A stretch of DNA of 64,000 nucleotides from Helianthus annuus (taxonomy: Eukaryota > Streptophyta > Magnoliopsida > Asterales > Asteraceae), in the NCBI RefSeq assembly GCF_002127325.2, contig NC_035448.2:124105422-124169421 (forward strand), written 5' to 3'. Positions 21,197-32,760 of the stretch are shown piece by piece. The notes beneath the pieces are model-generated. The model was given only the letters and a program-made list of their open reading frames with translations, ran no database searches and was not told where the DNA came from. Positions within the stretch are counted from its first letter, which is position 1; each line of letters begins with the position of its first letter. A program made the translations under genes and the position numbers.

Positions 21197-22108
21197 ATAA
21201 TCGGTCATCTAGACCAAACGGGTCAAAAGGTGAAAATATCACTCTTTGACAATATCGACTAATGATTTGTTGAGTTGTATGATTACAGAATTAGTTATCG
21301 AGTGGAGAATTACATCGCTATACTTAACGGCTATTGAGGCAAGGTATTTAAATGGGTCAATATAATGATCCGAGCCAGGTACGCATAACAGAATAACTCT
21401 CATTTAAACGTATGGTTTAATGAGAGCTAATCAGTGTCTAAAATAAATTTCGGTTACTTTAATAGGTAAACTGAATGTTACGAACAATGGTCATTACGTT
21501 TGAAAGGTCTAATGACCTTTCAAACAAAATCATAGTTAAAAAGAGGGCTTATGGGTCAAACATGTTTACAAAAAAAGAGAAATCTTTCATCGTTAATGAA
21601 GGGCCAAAATGGACCAAAACGCCCTTATAAGTCAAATTGAACAAACAACCCCTAAAGGTTGTTTGGAAACGAGTTTTATGGTTAGACAAATACTTAGGAC
21701 AAGTATAGAAGTTGAAAGATGTAATACATTAGTCAAATGGCTCTAGTTGAGTCTTGTCGTAAAATAATGAGTTGAAGGGTAAAATTTGGTTTATATAGTT
21801 TATCATAGCAAACCCACCATCAATTCAGTCATGGTGGAAAATTATATGATAAAAAACGTGGTAATGTAGTGCTAGAAGTAATTGAAAACGATTTTAAGCT
21901 TGAAAGTGCTTAAATACCCTTAACGGGTCAAATTAAGCACTTGATCGTAAACGGGTTTTAAGTACGTAAGAAACTCGTGACCTGAACCTAATATGATAGG
22001 AAATATTGAAATTATGAATTTCATGAGTTTAGGGAGCATATAAACCTGTTTTTGTTTGACTTATGCATGAACGGGTCAAAACAGCAAAGCATGAGGAACA
22101 TACAGCAG

Positions 22109-22244
22109 CTACCGTAAGTTACGGTAGCTACCGTAACTTACGGTAGCAACTAAAGTTATTACGGTGGTCTTCTACTGCCTTACGGCATACCTGTTTTGCC
22201 TAGTGGCTACCGTAACTTACGGTGGTTACCGTAAGTTACGGTAG
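22109..22244 (+). repeat. Element C LTR palindromes (TACCGTAA dyads)
   Basis: taccgtaagttacggta at 22110-22126, its permuted partner to 22145, and two more dyads at 22205-22244 flank a degenerate middle. The 3' LTR has the same at 26767-26803 and a single dyad at 26865-26883, one 19-bp unit fewer. Confidence 0.8.
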
Positions 22245-22586
22245 AGCCTAGTTATTTTTGTTAAGTTTGTTTCGCGAATCCTTTTGAACAAGTTTTAAAC
22301 TGCGTATGACTAAAATCATTTCATGTTTTATGAAATGTAGGTTGCTTAGTAGTACCGGATGACGATCGAGCCCAATGAAGAACCGAACACGATCAAGAAA
22401 CAAGCTTCCGCAAGTTGTCGCCGTTTTATATTTCAAATGACGAATTTAATTACACTGTGTTGTTTTGCTTTCAAGTTTAGAAAAGTTTTAATAAACCCGT
22501 ATTTGAGCATGAATGTTAAATTATATATTTCATTAAATTGTAATTATTTACGGAAATCACTTAATTATAATGTGGTTGTTACAAGT

Positions 22587-22599
22587 TGGTAATCAGAGC
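22587..22599 (+). promoter_or_regulatory. Element C degenerate primer-binding site
   Basis: tggtaatcagagc differs from the initiator tRNA-Met complement by one inserted base; it lies three bases after the 5' LTR end. Confidence 0.65.
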
Positions 22600-25120
22600 G
22601 CCAGGTTGTTGACAAATGTGTTCGGTTCGAGGCTTGATCACAAATCCGGTAAGTACATGTATGTTAAAGGTTTAGCATGACTAAAGTGTTGTAAACAACA
22701 CATAGGGTTATCGCGTAATACACCCTACCCTAATTAAAATGATTGATATAGTTTATGAAATTACGTGCGTTAACACATATAGTAGAAAAGTCTTGCATTA
22801 TGATGCGGGTGTTTAGTAAAGTTGACATTACTAACTTTTGTAAATGTCTTAATTAAAGGACACTTGCGTTTAAAGATGATAAGGGTTAAACAAATTACAG
22901 ATGTGACAAGAGGAGCATGCTCACCAAGGACTAAATCGCGTAACGACCGCGAACAAGGTTAAAGGCAAGAAACGCCCTTCGGGGCAAGCATTACCAGGTG
23001 CGTGCTTTTAAATACAATCGCACAAATAGCAATATGCAACAAACATGTAGAGAATGATTATTGCATATGTAAATTAGAAACTTGGGAAACCTGAATAGAA
23101 TACCTATCCAGGATATCATTTCCAAGAAAACTAAATAGAGGCGTTACTTACATGGGGTGTAATGTGAAAATTATAAAAGGTCATGCATATCAGGTGTTGA
23201 TCGCTTACTCTGGCCAAGTAAGTAGTGGACACGTGGTACCATGAATTTTTATGATGGACATGCTTACATCCAATGTAGTAAGGACGGGGTGAGCGGGACA
23301 AATTAAAAAGTACCCAAATGAATCAGATAAGCAAAATATTTGATAATAATGTAAACGCACAGCCGAGTGACGGAAGCGTATTATATTAGGATAATGAGCC
23401 CGAGGGAAGGGACCAAGAAACATGTAAATTGATTAAGATATGCATCGGGAGGGGGTGTACTTACACTCGAACCCGGAAAATACAAACATGTAAAACGATT
23501 AAGGTATGCACTGGGAGGGGGTGTACTTACACTCGAACCCGGAAAAATGCAAACATGTAAAATGATTTAGACATGTATTGGGAGGGAGTGTACTTACACT
23601 CGAACCTGGAAAACGCAAACATGTAAAATGATTTAGACAAGTATTGGGAGGGAGTGTACTTACACTCGAACCCGGAGAATGCAAAACATGTGAAATGATT
23701 AAGATATGCATTGGGAGGGGGTGTACTTACACTCGAACCCGGAAAATGCAAATATGTCCCTTAACGGGTCGTTTTTGTAAAACGTCAAACTTAAGGACAA
23801 AGTCGGAATATAAAAATGAAACGAGGTCTTAATGCATACCAGGAGGGTTGCAATAATAACGACTTCGGTAAAACATCCGGTTGATGGGTAAGAATTAAAC
23901 ACATGCGTAAACCGAGAAACGGGAGCTCGGATGGAAAGTTAAAAGACTCGGGTTTTGAGTCATAACTAAAAGACGACAAGATAATGTAAATAGAAATTTT
24001 GAATAGATTATGTTCAACTGTTTTAAAGTTGAACGGGTCGAATATAATATCATGCCCGGCGGCATGAGTAAACGTAAGCGGGATAATGGTAATGTTAAAT
24101 GCAAAAGAGTAATGAGCCCGGTAATGGGACATAACCAAATAAGAATATATGCAAGCCAAATAACAGTAAGCATAAAAAAAAACTGACGCATAAATGACGT
24201 GAGAAGTCATAAAGTCAGAAAATTTTCCGAAAGAAAACAATTGTAGCCATGAAACTATAAACAAGGTTAACAGAACCCAAGCTTGAAACGAAAAGATTCT
24301 TCAAACAAAAACAGGGTGCCTTGACACCAGACATGTATTTTAAGAATGACATGAGTAAGGAATGATCTACGGGATCAATATAACCTTTGGAGTTATAAAC
24401 AATGGAAAGGTCTATGAGGATAAAACGACCCACGGGTCATGATTAGAAAGAAATAAATTACAAGGACTTCGCCCTAAAAAGATGAAAGTCTAATCAAAAT
24501 AGCCCATAAGGCTAAGTGATAAAACCTACGGGTTAATTAGACAAAGCAAGAGGATCAGTTGAGAATCCTCGCACAGAATAAAGACTTTAAAAGAATAAAT
24601 ATTGGACTGTCAATATCCCGGGATGGATAATTGACAAAGGATAAAGAGAAGACGCTAAACTAAAACTTCGGTTTTGGTAAGAAATAATGTTTTTACAAAT
24701 ATGAATTCTGATAGACGTATAAATAGTAAACATGAAAGATATAAGTCTTGACACTGACAGGTGCAAGACGATATATTTGAAAAGTGATATTTTCGAAAAT
24801 AAAAAGTTGATATAAAATTTGGCATGGTGTGACGTGATCATGGTCAAGAAGTGTAATGTGAAGTACAATCACATTATAACCGAGCGATAAATATTGCTAA
24901 GTTAATTAAACTAGTGGAAATAATGAGATTACGTTATTTCAAGTTGTATTATGTCGTATAAGATACGTAGGTGATTAACAACCAAAAAGATATTACCACA
25001 CTTTTCTGGTAATACTAACAATTGGTTAAAGTATAAGTAATGTTTAAAAGATTCTTAGGATCAAATGCATTGAGTTTAAACTCAATGAACTATGTAAGAA
25101 AGGTTTCGGGGATGAAACCG
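22600..25120 (+). other. Element C internal region, non-coding
   Basis: No gag, protease, RT, RNase H or integrase similarity on either strand. Longer open frames on the minus strand (for example 23791-24264) look like chance readings of low-complexity DNA. Apart from the minisatellite at 23421-23757 I see nothing specific. Confidence 0.75.
23421..23757 (+). repeat. Five-copy, about 66-bp minisatellite in element C
   Basis: The segment gggagggggtgtacttacac recurs starting at about 23448, 23513, 23580, 23647 and 23713, followed each time by tcgaacccgg and a catgtaaa spacer. Copies vary by a few bases, so the array is not brand new. Confidence 0.9.
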
Positions 25121-25132
25121 CTTTAAGGGGGG
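25121..25132 (+). promoter_or_regulatory. Element C polypurine tract
   Basis: ctttaagggggg before the truncated 3' LTR; the tagac spacer that follows is common before LTRs starting tgtaac. Confidence 0.75.
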
Positions 25133-25138
25133 TAGACT

Positions 25139-27223
25139 TGTATGATATGGGGTAATATGAATTCTAATCGTGATGTTGATTTAATCCAAATGGTACATGT
25201 CGTATGAATAACGGTAGTTAACTTTTAGAAAGTTAAACTAGTTAATGATGAAGTCGAATGGTAGATTCGACATAAAATTTGTAAGACAGAATAGTCGTAG
25301 TTATTAATGACTAAACTAACCGTCTTACGAATTATGATGATAGTTTGACTCTTGACAAGCTAGATGGAGGCTTGGGAGGAAGCGGGTCAAACGGAGCAAG
25401 TATGAAAAGAAACGTTGCATGGATGTGAGGTAAGTATAGCTTACACTAGTCATATATTTTAGAATGTTCTTTTATCGTATTGATTACGAGTAAGACAAAT
25501 GGGAATTTGAGATATGGTGTTCCGGCGTGTAGTCGTACGGAACAAGATGACTAATTAGGATAAGAAACCGTATTGATGGTTAAAAATGAGTTAAATCGGT
25601 CATTCAATCATATTATGATGAATGAAACAAGTACTTTTAAAGGTTACCATATAAGGTAAATCATGATAACCAATAAGGGTAAAATTAAAATTTAGTCACT
25701 TGTTGACAATAATTGTTCGTTTTGAAGGGCACGTATTTCGTAAGCCTTAATAGGCCAAAAAGCATTAAGAGGTGAATTATAATTAAAAACGACCGTGCGG
25801 TGTAAATTGGAGCGAGTCGTGTAGACGAGATGGCAATAAGCTTCATCTCGCCAATATAATCGGTCATCTAGACCAAACGGGTCAAAAGGTGAAAATATCA
25901 CTCTTTGACAATATCGACTAATGATTTGTTGAGTTCTATGATTACAGAATTAGTTATCGAGTGGATAATTACATCGCTATACTTAACGGCTATTGAGGCA
26001 AGGTATTTAAATGGGTCAATATAATGATCCGAGCCAGGTACGCATAATAGAATAACTCTCATTTAAACGTAAGGTTTAATTAGAGCTAAGCAGTGTCTAA
26101 AATAAATTTCGGTTACTTTAAAAGGTAAACTGAATGTTACGAACAATGGTCATTACGTTTGAAAGGTCTAATAACCTTTCAAACAAAATCATAGTTAAAA
26201 AGAGGGCTTATGGGTCAAACATGTTTACAAAAAAAAGAGAAATCTTTCATCGTTAATGAAGGGCCAAAATGGACCAAAACGCCCTTATAAGTCAAATTGA
26301 ACAATCAACCCCTAAAGGTTGTTTGGAAACGAGTTTTATGGTTAGACAAATACTTAGGAGAAGTATAGAAGTTGAAAGATGTAATACATTAGTCAAATGG
26401 CTCTAGTTGAGTCTTCCCGTAAAATAATGAGTTGCAGGTAAAATTTGGTTTATATAGTTTATCATAGCAAACCCACCATCAATTCAGTCATGGTGGAGAA
26501 TTATATGATAAGAAACGTGGTAATGTAGTGCTAGAAGTAATTGAAAACGATTTTAAGCTTGAAAGTGCTTAAATACCCTTAACGGGTCAAAATAAGCACT
26601 TGATCGTAAACGGGTTTTAAGTACGTAAGAAACTCGTTGCCTGAACCTAATATGATAGGAAATATTGACATTATGAATTTCATGAGTTTAGGGAGCATAT
26701 AAACCTGTTTTTGTTTGACTTATGCATGAACGGGTTAAAACAGCAAAGCATGAGGAACATACAGCAGCTACCGTAAGTTACGGTAGCTACCGTAACTTAC
26801 GGTAGCAACTAAAGTTGTTACGGTGGTCTTCTACTGCCTTACGGCAGACCTGTGTTGCCTAGTGGCTACCGTAAGTTACGGTAGAGCCCAGTTATTTTTG
26901 TTAAGTTTGTTTCGCGAATCCTTTTGAACAAGTTTTAAACCGCGTATGACTAAAATCATTTCATGTTTTATGAAATGTAGGTTGCTTAGTAGTACCGGAT
27001 GACGATCGAGCCCAATGAAGAACCGAACACGATCAAGAAACAAGCTTCCGCAAGTTGTCGTCGTTTTATATTTCAAATGACGAATTTAATTACACTGTGT
27101 TGTTTTGCTTTCAAGTTTAGAAAAGTTTTAATAAGCCCGTATTTGAGCATGAATGTTAAATTATATATTTCATTAAATTGTAATTATTTACGGAAATCAC
27201 TAAATTATAACGTGGTTGTTACA
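25139..27223 (+). repeat. Element C 3' LTR, missing its first about 974 bp
   Basis: Starts tgtatgatatgg, which matches the 5' LTR from 14623 onward, with the first few bases equally matching the LTR start at 13648. The two candidate junctions share gta, so a 974-bp deletion with microhomology explains it. The remainder matches the 5' LTR across the site of B, ending at ttgttaca. Confidence 0.85.
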
Positions 27224-27228
27224 CCGCG

Positions 27229-27645
27229 TTTACCGCGTTATGAGCCGCTGCCAGGTACATTTTTGGTAGTTCTTCTGGGTATGGCGCTGTCAACATGGGT
27301 AACTATTCGATGAACTGCTTCATGTCTTGCAAAGCTTCTTCCGCTTCGCTGGTCCATTTGAAGCTCTTCTTGTTAAAGCAATCTTTTAACGTCTTTATGA
27401 ATGGCAGAGATCACTCGGCGTGTCTTTCTAGGAATCTGTTCAACGCCACTAGACGTCCGTTCAATGCTTGTGCCTCTTTTAAAGTTCTGGGGGAGGGCAT
27501 TCGTGTTATAGCGGATACTTTTTCCGGGTTGGCTTTAAAACCATCCCGGGTGACCGCTACCCCCAAAAAATTACCTTCCTCCACCCCAAACGAACACTTT
27601 TTGGGGTTGAGCTTGATGTTGTATTCTCTTAGCTTCTGAAAAAGT
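27229..27645 (-). pseudogene. Element E RT C-terminus and start of RNase H
   Basis: After a frameshift near 27640, other minus-strand frames continue the RT thumb and connection region, with segments such as NPKKCSFGVEEG. It reaches the C insertion site at the codons that continue in the RNase H at 13647. Not translatable as one frame. Confidence 0.65.
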
Positions 27646-28272
27646 CTCCTCGATGTCTTCGAGCATTTGCTTTTCCTCTCTACTCTTGATCACCAGATCG
27701 TCGACGTATACTTCCAAGTTTCTGCCGATTTGTTTTTTGAAAGCCTTGTCCATGAGCCGCTGATAAGTGGCTCCGGCGTTTCGCAGGCCAAAAGGCATTT
27801 TGGTATAACAAAAGATGCCCACATGGGTATGAAACGCCATTTTTTCTTCGTCTTCTCTGGACATTTTGATCTGGTGGTAACCCTTATAAGCGTCTAAGAA
27901 GCACTTGTACCTATAAGGGACCAGAGAGTCAACCTTGAAGTCCATCTCAGGCAGCGGGTAGTCATCTTTGGGGCATGCTTTATTCAAATCTTTAAAGTCG
28001 ATGCACATCCGCCATGTGCCGTCTGGTTTCTTGACCATCACAGGGTTTGATATCCATGTGTGATACTTTGTTTCTCTGAGAATTCCAGCTTCAACCAACT
28101 TTCGTACTTCTTTGACTACCGCTGCTTTTCGATTCGGAGCCATGCGGCGTTTACCCTGTGCGACGGGTTTAATGCCCGGGAGTGTTGCTAACTTGTGCTC
28201 TGCCTTATCCTGGGGTATCCCAGTCATGTCAGAGTGCTCAAAAGTAAAGATGTCGGCGTTCCTTCTCAGCAG
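27646..28272 (-). pseudogene. Element E reverse transcriptase, core
   Basis: Gypsy RT palm and fingers: PVMVKKPDGTWRMCIDFKDL, MPFGLRNAGATYQRLMDKAF and the catalytic YVDD (27697-27708). It is in the same frame as the protease upstream, separated only by a TAG near 28273. It frameshifts after EEKQMLEDIEETF. Copies RNA into DNA in active relatives; dead here. Confidence 0.88.
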
Positions 28273-28929
28273 CTATTTCAGGTTGTTTTTGACCTCAGGG
28301 GAGAGGCTGTCCCCTATTGTTACTGTCTGCTCTGGATGGCGTGTGCTTAAAACCCACCTTTCCGGGCCGATGGCGCCGGTAGGCCCTTGATGGCATCTTT
28401 TGGTGTCCAATACTTCTCCCAGCTTATCTTGAAATACTGTTGCAATACCCCGCGGGGTAGGGAACTTCATGAACCTACGCGCCATGGAGACTACAGCATC
28501 CAGTTTCCCCAGGGTGAACCTCCCAATGATTACATTGTGGTAAGACTCAGTACGCACCACAAGAAACGTGAGGAGTATTGTTCTTTCCCGGGGGGTTTGT
28601 CCGAATGTAACTGGGAAAGTGATCTGGCCAATTGGATCAACCTTTTCTTCGGTGAAGCCTTTAATAGGGGCGTGCACTGACTCGAGCAATTTTCTGTCTT
28701 CTGGTTGCATTCTGTTAAAGCAATGCTCGTAAATGATGTCTTCAAAACTCCCGGTGTCTACCAGGATTCTTCTCATGTTGTAATCTCCTACCGCGGCGGA
28801 TATGATTAGGGGGTCAGTGGTGAGATGCAAATCCTCTAGGCGTGGTTCGATCGTCATAGTTGCCAGCATCCAGGGTTCAAGCGTGGAGAAATTCCATTTT
28901 GCCCCCTTTCCCTTATCAGCGTACACCAT
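28273..28929 (-). pseudogene. Element E aspartic protease region
   Basis: About 218 codons with the retropepsin motif ILVDTGS (near 28748-28763) and a downstream IIGR motif. It is in frame with the zinc-knuckle segment above it (TGA between) and the RT below it (TAG between), showing that gag-end, protease and RT were once one frame. Confidence 0.85.
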
Positions 28930-28938
28930 GTTTAGCTC

Positions 28939-29405
28939 TCACTGTCTCTTACCCGCCCCTTTATCATTTTCTTCTTTGATGGGAGGCGGACCTTGTTTTA
29001 TGTCTCGAACCAGGTGAGCCAACTTACCCGCCTTTACAAAATACTTGATCTGTTTCTTTAATTGAAAACAGTCGTTGGTATCATGGCCGCTCCCCTTGTG
29101 GTATTCACAATACTTACTGGTGTCTTTGTTGGGAGCGTCCTTCAATGGATTTGGAGGGTTAAACTTGAGGTTTTCAGAGGCTAGGATTTCTGCTGGCGTC
29201 TTGCTCAAGTTAGGGTAATCGGACCGCGGTTTAGAAGAGGATTCGTTCCTTGAGTAGGTGCTTCTGGACCTATCATACCGCGAGTCCGTTCTGTCACTTT
29301 TCTTGTATCGGTCTCCTCTACCTTTACCTTTAGAGCTCCGCTGCTCTCTGTCATCCTGGCTTTTCTAAGCCTCTTTCTTTTTGTCGGCCGCGTGACTGGC
29401 GGCAA
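28939..29405 (-). pseudogene. Element E gag C-terminal region
   Basis: Two overlapping frame pieces: a basic stretch (29405-29205) and a segment (29208-28939) with CEYHKGSGHDTNDC, a zinc-knuckle relative usual in Tat-type gag. A frameshift separates them. Confidence 0.75.
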
Positions 29406-29415
29406 CGGTTTTTTC

Positions 29416-30015
29416 TTATATAACGTACACCTTGGCTATCCTCAAGATTTCGTCTATAGTGGAAGGTACACCATCCCTCCCATAGAGTGTTCTTAACAAC
29501 TCGTCATCAGTTACCCCTTGTAGGAAAGCTCCACACGCTAGATCATTTGTGACACCTGGGATTGCCAGGCTTTCTTTGTTGAATCTAACGATGAAACTTT
29601 CCACTGTTTCATTGTCTCGCCGAAGAATGTGAAGGAGCTCGTTTCGATCTTTGGTGTGCCTTCTCTGTTGGCTGAATTGTAATGTGAACTTGGCCTCTAG
29701 ATCTTCAAAACTATCAATTTCCCCAATGGGAAGACTATCCCACCAGACCCCTGCTGCACCTACCAGTGTTTGGACAAACATCTTACACCAGAGGGGCATG
29801 GGCCAACATGCTACTTCCCCAGCGCTCTTGAACAGGTTGAGATGGTCATCAGGGTCGCCTAGACCATCGTATTTGCCCACAGTTTGAGGCATCTTAGGTT
29901 TTTCCTTGATTGGGGCTTTAGCTATCCTTCTGGTGAACTTGGACTTGAAAGTAGCGTCCACTGGTTTGTAAGGCCTGGTGAGGTCATCCTCTTCAACGTT
30001 TACGGGTTGCACCAA
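29416..30015 (-). pseudogene. Element E gag capsid core
   Basis: 199 codons with Retrotrans_gag features: KYDGLGDPDDHLNLF, GAAGVWWDSLP, FEDLEAKFTLQFSQQRR and TVESFIVRFNKE. It has lost frame with both neighbours. Confidence 0.85.
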
Positions 30016-30019
30016 GGTG

Positions 30020-30700
30020 GCACATAAGCCGCGTATGGTGACTGCTGAGCATAACCTTGTGTCGCCATCTGGAGAGTGTACGACTGAGTATTGTATGGGG
30101 GTAAATACCCGTATGGGGGTACATAGTAATACCCTGGGAAGTAAGCTTGATTTCTGGCGTAACCGGGGAATTCATGACCCCTGCAGGCATGACGACTGGC
30201 TGGTGTGGGGGAGTGGACAATGCCGCTGTCAATGCTGCCGAGTAGAGAGGCCGCATGGCATATGTGACTGAGGGCTGGTAATATTGAGCCATGCTCGTTG
30301 TTGGTGTGATAATACTTGGACTGGCAGATGTGATGATCGGCATAGTGCTATGACATAAAGTCTGTGCACTTATAGTTGATGCTGGGGTGGAGACGTTGAT
30401 GCCTGCTGTGGTTGGCATAACCGACCGAAACTGCAAAGATGCGTATGCAAAGGGGTCGGGTGCTGTCGTCCCAGAAGAAACAGCAGAGGTACCCGGGAAA
30501 CCTTGTGGGGCTTCCGCTTCGAATTCCAGGTCGAGAGATTTGGTTATGGCTGGTGAGGCCGGCATGGTGGTAACAGGGTTTGTTTCCAGCAAGGGGTTGC
30601 TGGTTGTCATTGCCTGACTCGGTGTTACTACCGTGTTTTGATCGCTTGCCATTGGGTTCAGTCTTGCTGGATTTACCGAAAGGTCCCACAGATGGTGCCA
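30020..30700 (-). pseudogene. Element E gag N-terminal region
   Basis: Ser/Thr/Pro-rich low-complexity protein of up to about 235 codons; a plausible start is the ATG of MASDQN, about 60 bases after the primer site. It frameshifts into the capsid core near 30000-30030. The first domain is not recognisable, as is usual for this variable part. Confidence 0.6.
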
Positions 30701-30701
30701 A
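30684..30701 (-). promoter_or_regulatory. Element E primer-binding site
   Basis: On the minus strand it reads ttggcaccatctgtggga, very like the TGGCGCC-CTGTGGGA site of Tat/Ogre elements. It follows a CA that would end the 5' LTR at 30702. Confidence 0.7.
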
Positions 30702-31144
30702 TGAAGAAACACTGACCTTCACGGTAGTATTCGACTAGGACTTCAACTCTTGGCGATCTGAACTGCTAGCTGCAAAACAGAACACCGTTAGGACTCATTA
30801 CAGGAATGGGTTTATTCCTGTAACCACCCTCTGGCGTGAGAATAAGTCTCGGTTTGGGAGAAAGTAAATATGTATGTAGAGAGAGAGAGAGTAAACGAGA
30901 GCAAGATGATCCATACCTTAGATGTTTACCTCTATTTATAGTTTACCATTAGAGTTTCCCTTAACTTAGGATGGGCTCCGATAAGTTAGGGATTTCCATG
31001 ATCTTCCCAAAAAGTTGGGGATTCGGTTACGTAGTTTATCCATGCAGAATAGAACATTCTAGAATAAACATATATAATTAATTATTTATAATGAAATAAT
31101 AGGTAATGACCGGGTCGGGTAAACCTATCCGGGTCATACCTCGT
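30702..31144 (-). repeat. Element E 5' LTR (outer boundary approximate)
   Basis: Minus-strand LTR with TATA box ctataaatag near 30942 and a GA microsatellite at 30878-30891. The inner end is set by the primer site. The outer end (tgacgaggtatg on the minus strand, 31144) is a guess because the 3' LTR is outside the window. Confidence 0.55.
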
Positions 31145-31380
31145 CAAAAAGGTTTGTATTAAATCTTAGTACCCAAGAGATGAGAAACTCTACACAAGTT
31201 CTAAACTTGACTAGAGACTTCGAACCTAAGAAAATGAAGGATTCTGAAACAATCAAATAGTACTTATTGCAAGGCTTCATAAGATAGCTAATACTTAGGC
31301 AATCACTCACGAGAACAAAGCCCACCATCCTAACTAATTCTATACGAATAAATGAAAATCTTTTTTGGACATTTGTCACC
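31145..31380. other. Unassigned flank of element E
   Basis: No coding similarity or repeat recognised. Confidence 0.5.
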
Positions 31381-31727
31381 TTTTAGTGCTTTCTTACCTT
31401 ATTTTCCTTTTAATCTCTTATTACATAATAATAATAATTTTAAACAAAATATTAGATAAGGATAAATAATTAGATGGATAAACATTTGTTTTTATTATGG
31501 TTATATTTGTCAATTTTTAGTGCTTTCTTACCTTATTTTCCTTTTAATCTCTTATTAAATAATAATAATAATTTTAAACAAAATATTAGATAAGGATAAA
31601 TTATTAGATGGATAAACACTTGTTTTTATTATGGTTATATTAAATAATAATAATAATAATAATAATAATAATTTTAAACAAAAAGTTAGATAAAAATATA
31701 AACGTTTGTTTTATTATGATCATATTA

Positions 31728-31775
<48 letters not shown>

Positions 31776-31842
31776 TTTAAATAATAATAATAATAATTTT
31801 AAACAAAAATTTAGATAACAAAAACGTTTGTTTTTATTATGA

Positions 31843-31845
<3 letters not shown>
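31381..31845. repeat. AT-rich tandem repeats with AAT microsatellites
   Basis: A 134-bp unit beginning ttttagtgctttcttacc at 31381 recurs at 31515, then decays into partial units. Each contains tataattattta-like DNA and a (AAT)n tract; the longest (AAT)n are at about 31643-31672 and 31727-31775. Confidence 0.85.

Positions 31846-31884
<39 letters not shown>
31846..31884. repeat. TA microsatellite at left end of F1
   Basis: gtgtgtatatat run followed directly by the F1 terminus; it obscures any target duplication. Confidence 0.85.
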
Positions 31885-31889
<5 letters not shown>

Positions 31890-32350
31890 CAGGATTTAGA
31901 AAAAACGGTGAAAAGTGTGAGAACAGTAAGAACGGTTATGGATCGTCCGATCAAAACAATATATAGACTAGATTGGCGCGGTGGCGTTTTCGTAAATAAC
32001 ACCAATTCTATTAAGTGGACGCACTTCATTAAGGGTAAAAGGGTCTTTAGACTTCTCTACCCAAAACGCCAAACACATGAATAAAACGCCATTACGCTCC
32101 AAAACACATCCTATATAAACAAACATCTCAGACATTCATTAAACACACCCGAACCCCAAACGCCATATTTACTACTATATGCCATTCATCTTAGAAATGC
32201 CAAAAAAACCCAAAACATCAAACACTCCAAACTCAAGACGCCATATTTTACTATATACCAATCATCTTAGAAAACGCCAAAAAACCCAAACATCAAAGAT
32301 TCCAGTCAACGTTTCTTTTAGATACACTATTTTCTCAGTAAAACGCCAAG

Positions 32351-32760
32351 ATGGCAAACATCGTTTTTTGTATATTCAATATTGTTCTACGCGAAGTTTC
32401 GCAGAATGCATTCTTAGCTGAGGGGGTGTAACTCAATAACATTTTGCTGCATGAGATGGACAAATCTTCAAGAAAAAGATGCTGATGTCAGACTTATGTC
32501 ATTTGCGTTGCTTTGTTCTTGATAAATATTTGAATGGCATGAAGAGACGGATGATACTGATGAGTGGGTTGAAGATAAAAATGAAGATAAAGATGAACTT
32601 CAAACAAAAAACTCACGTCATTTGTGCTTCCAAACGGCAACAAAAAGGCTACTTTAACAACAAAATGAAGCATACCAAAGTCAAACCGCCAGTGAAGATG
32701 TTTCAAAGAAGAAAAAGACTGGTGACAGTGAAGATTTGGAAGATGAATTGTTTCTATTTT
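32351..32760 (+). pseudogene. F1 small ORF, copy 1 (unknown)
   Basis: ATG at 32351 (MANIVFCIFNIVLREVSQNAF) follows a TATA-like tatataaac near 32111. It resembles 33314 onward and the minus strand from 50671 in F2, both in DNA and in translated pieces (IVL-EVS-N, LLHEMDK). Stops and frameshifts break it after about 24 codons. The downstream part is charged (LKIKMKIKMNFK). Function unknown. Confidence 0.45.

Larger units (their letters stand above)
13648..22583 (+). repeat. Element C 5' LTR (interrupted by element B)
   Basis: LTR parts are 13648-15345 and 21202-22583. It is joined across B because 21197 onward continues what follows 15345, as the uninterrupted 3' LTR shows around 25858. An AC/GT dyad hairpin lies at about 14016-14054, a possible TATA box at about 22038 (catataaac) and TACCGTAA palindromes at 22109-22244. 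No coding sequence is seen. Confidence 0.85.
13648..27223 (+). mobile_element. Element C: large non-coding gypsy-type LTR element (LARD-like), nested in E
   Basis: Starts tgtaacacccc, ends ttgttaca, with TSD ccgcg at 13643-13647 and 27224-27228. The 5' LTR (13648-22583, about 3080 bp without insertion B) is followed by a degenerate tRNA-Met primer site, a 2.55-kb internal region with no gag or pol, a polypurine tract and a 3' LTR of 2085 bp. The internal region has no recognisable coding sequence, fitting a large retrotransposon derivative that moves with help from another element. The 3' LTR lacks about 974 bp at its start. Confidence 0.87.
1..31144 (-). mobile_element. Element E: Tat/Ogre-lineage Ty3/gypsy retrotransposon, nested and broken, 3' end outside window
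   Basis: Minus-strand gypsy element read from its 5' LTR at the right towards position 1. In order it shows LTR, primer-binding site, gag, protease, reverse transcriptase, RNase H and the start of integrase; the rest of integrase and the 3' LTR lie beyond position 1. The Tat lineage is inferred from the protein style and from an archaeal-type RNase H following the first RNase H. It is split by insertion C in the RT/RNase H region and by insertion A in RNase H. Without insertions about 5.1 kb of it is present. Several stops and frameshifts make it a dead copy. It is the oldest layer of the nest. Confidence 0.88.

Noticed and set aside
23421..23757. Regular repeats suggesting a CRISPR array
   Set aside because: Units are 66 bp with no constant repeat/unique spacer division, and the context is a plant retrotransposon.
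23791..24264. 157-codon open frame on the minus strand in element C
   Set aside because: Composition is low-complexity, it overlaps another long minus frame, there is no motif, and the element is otherwise non-coding.
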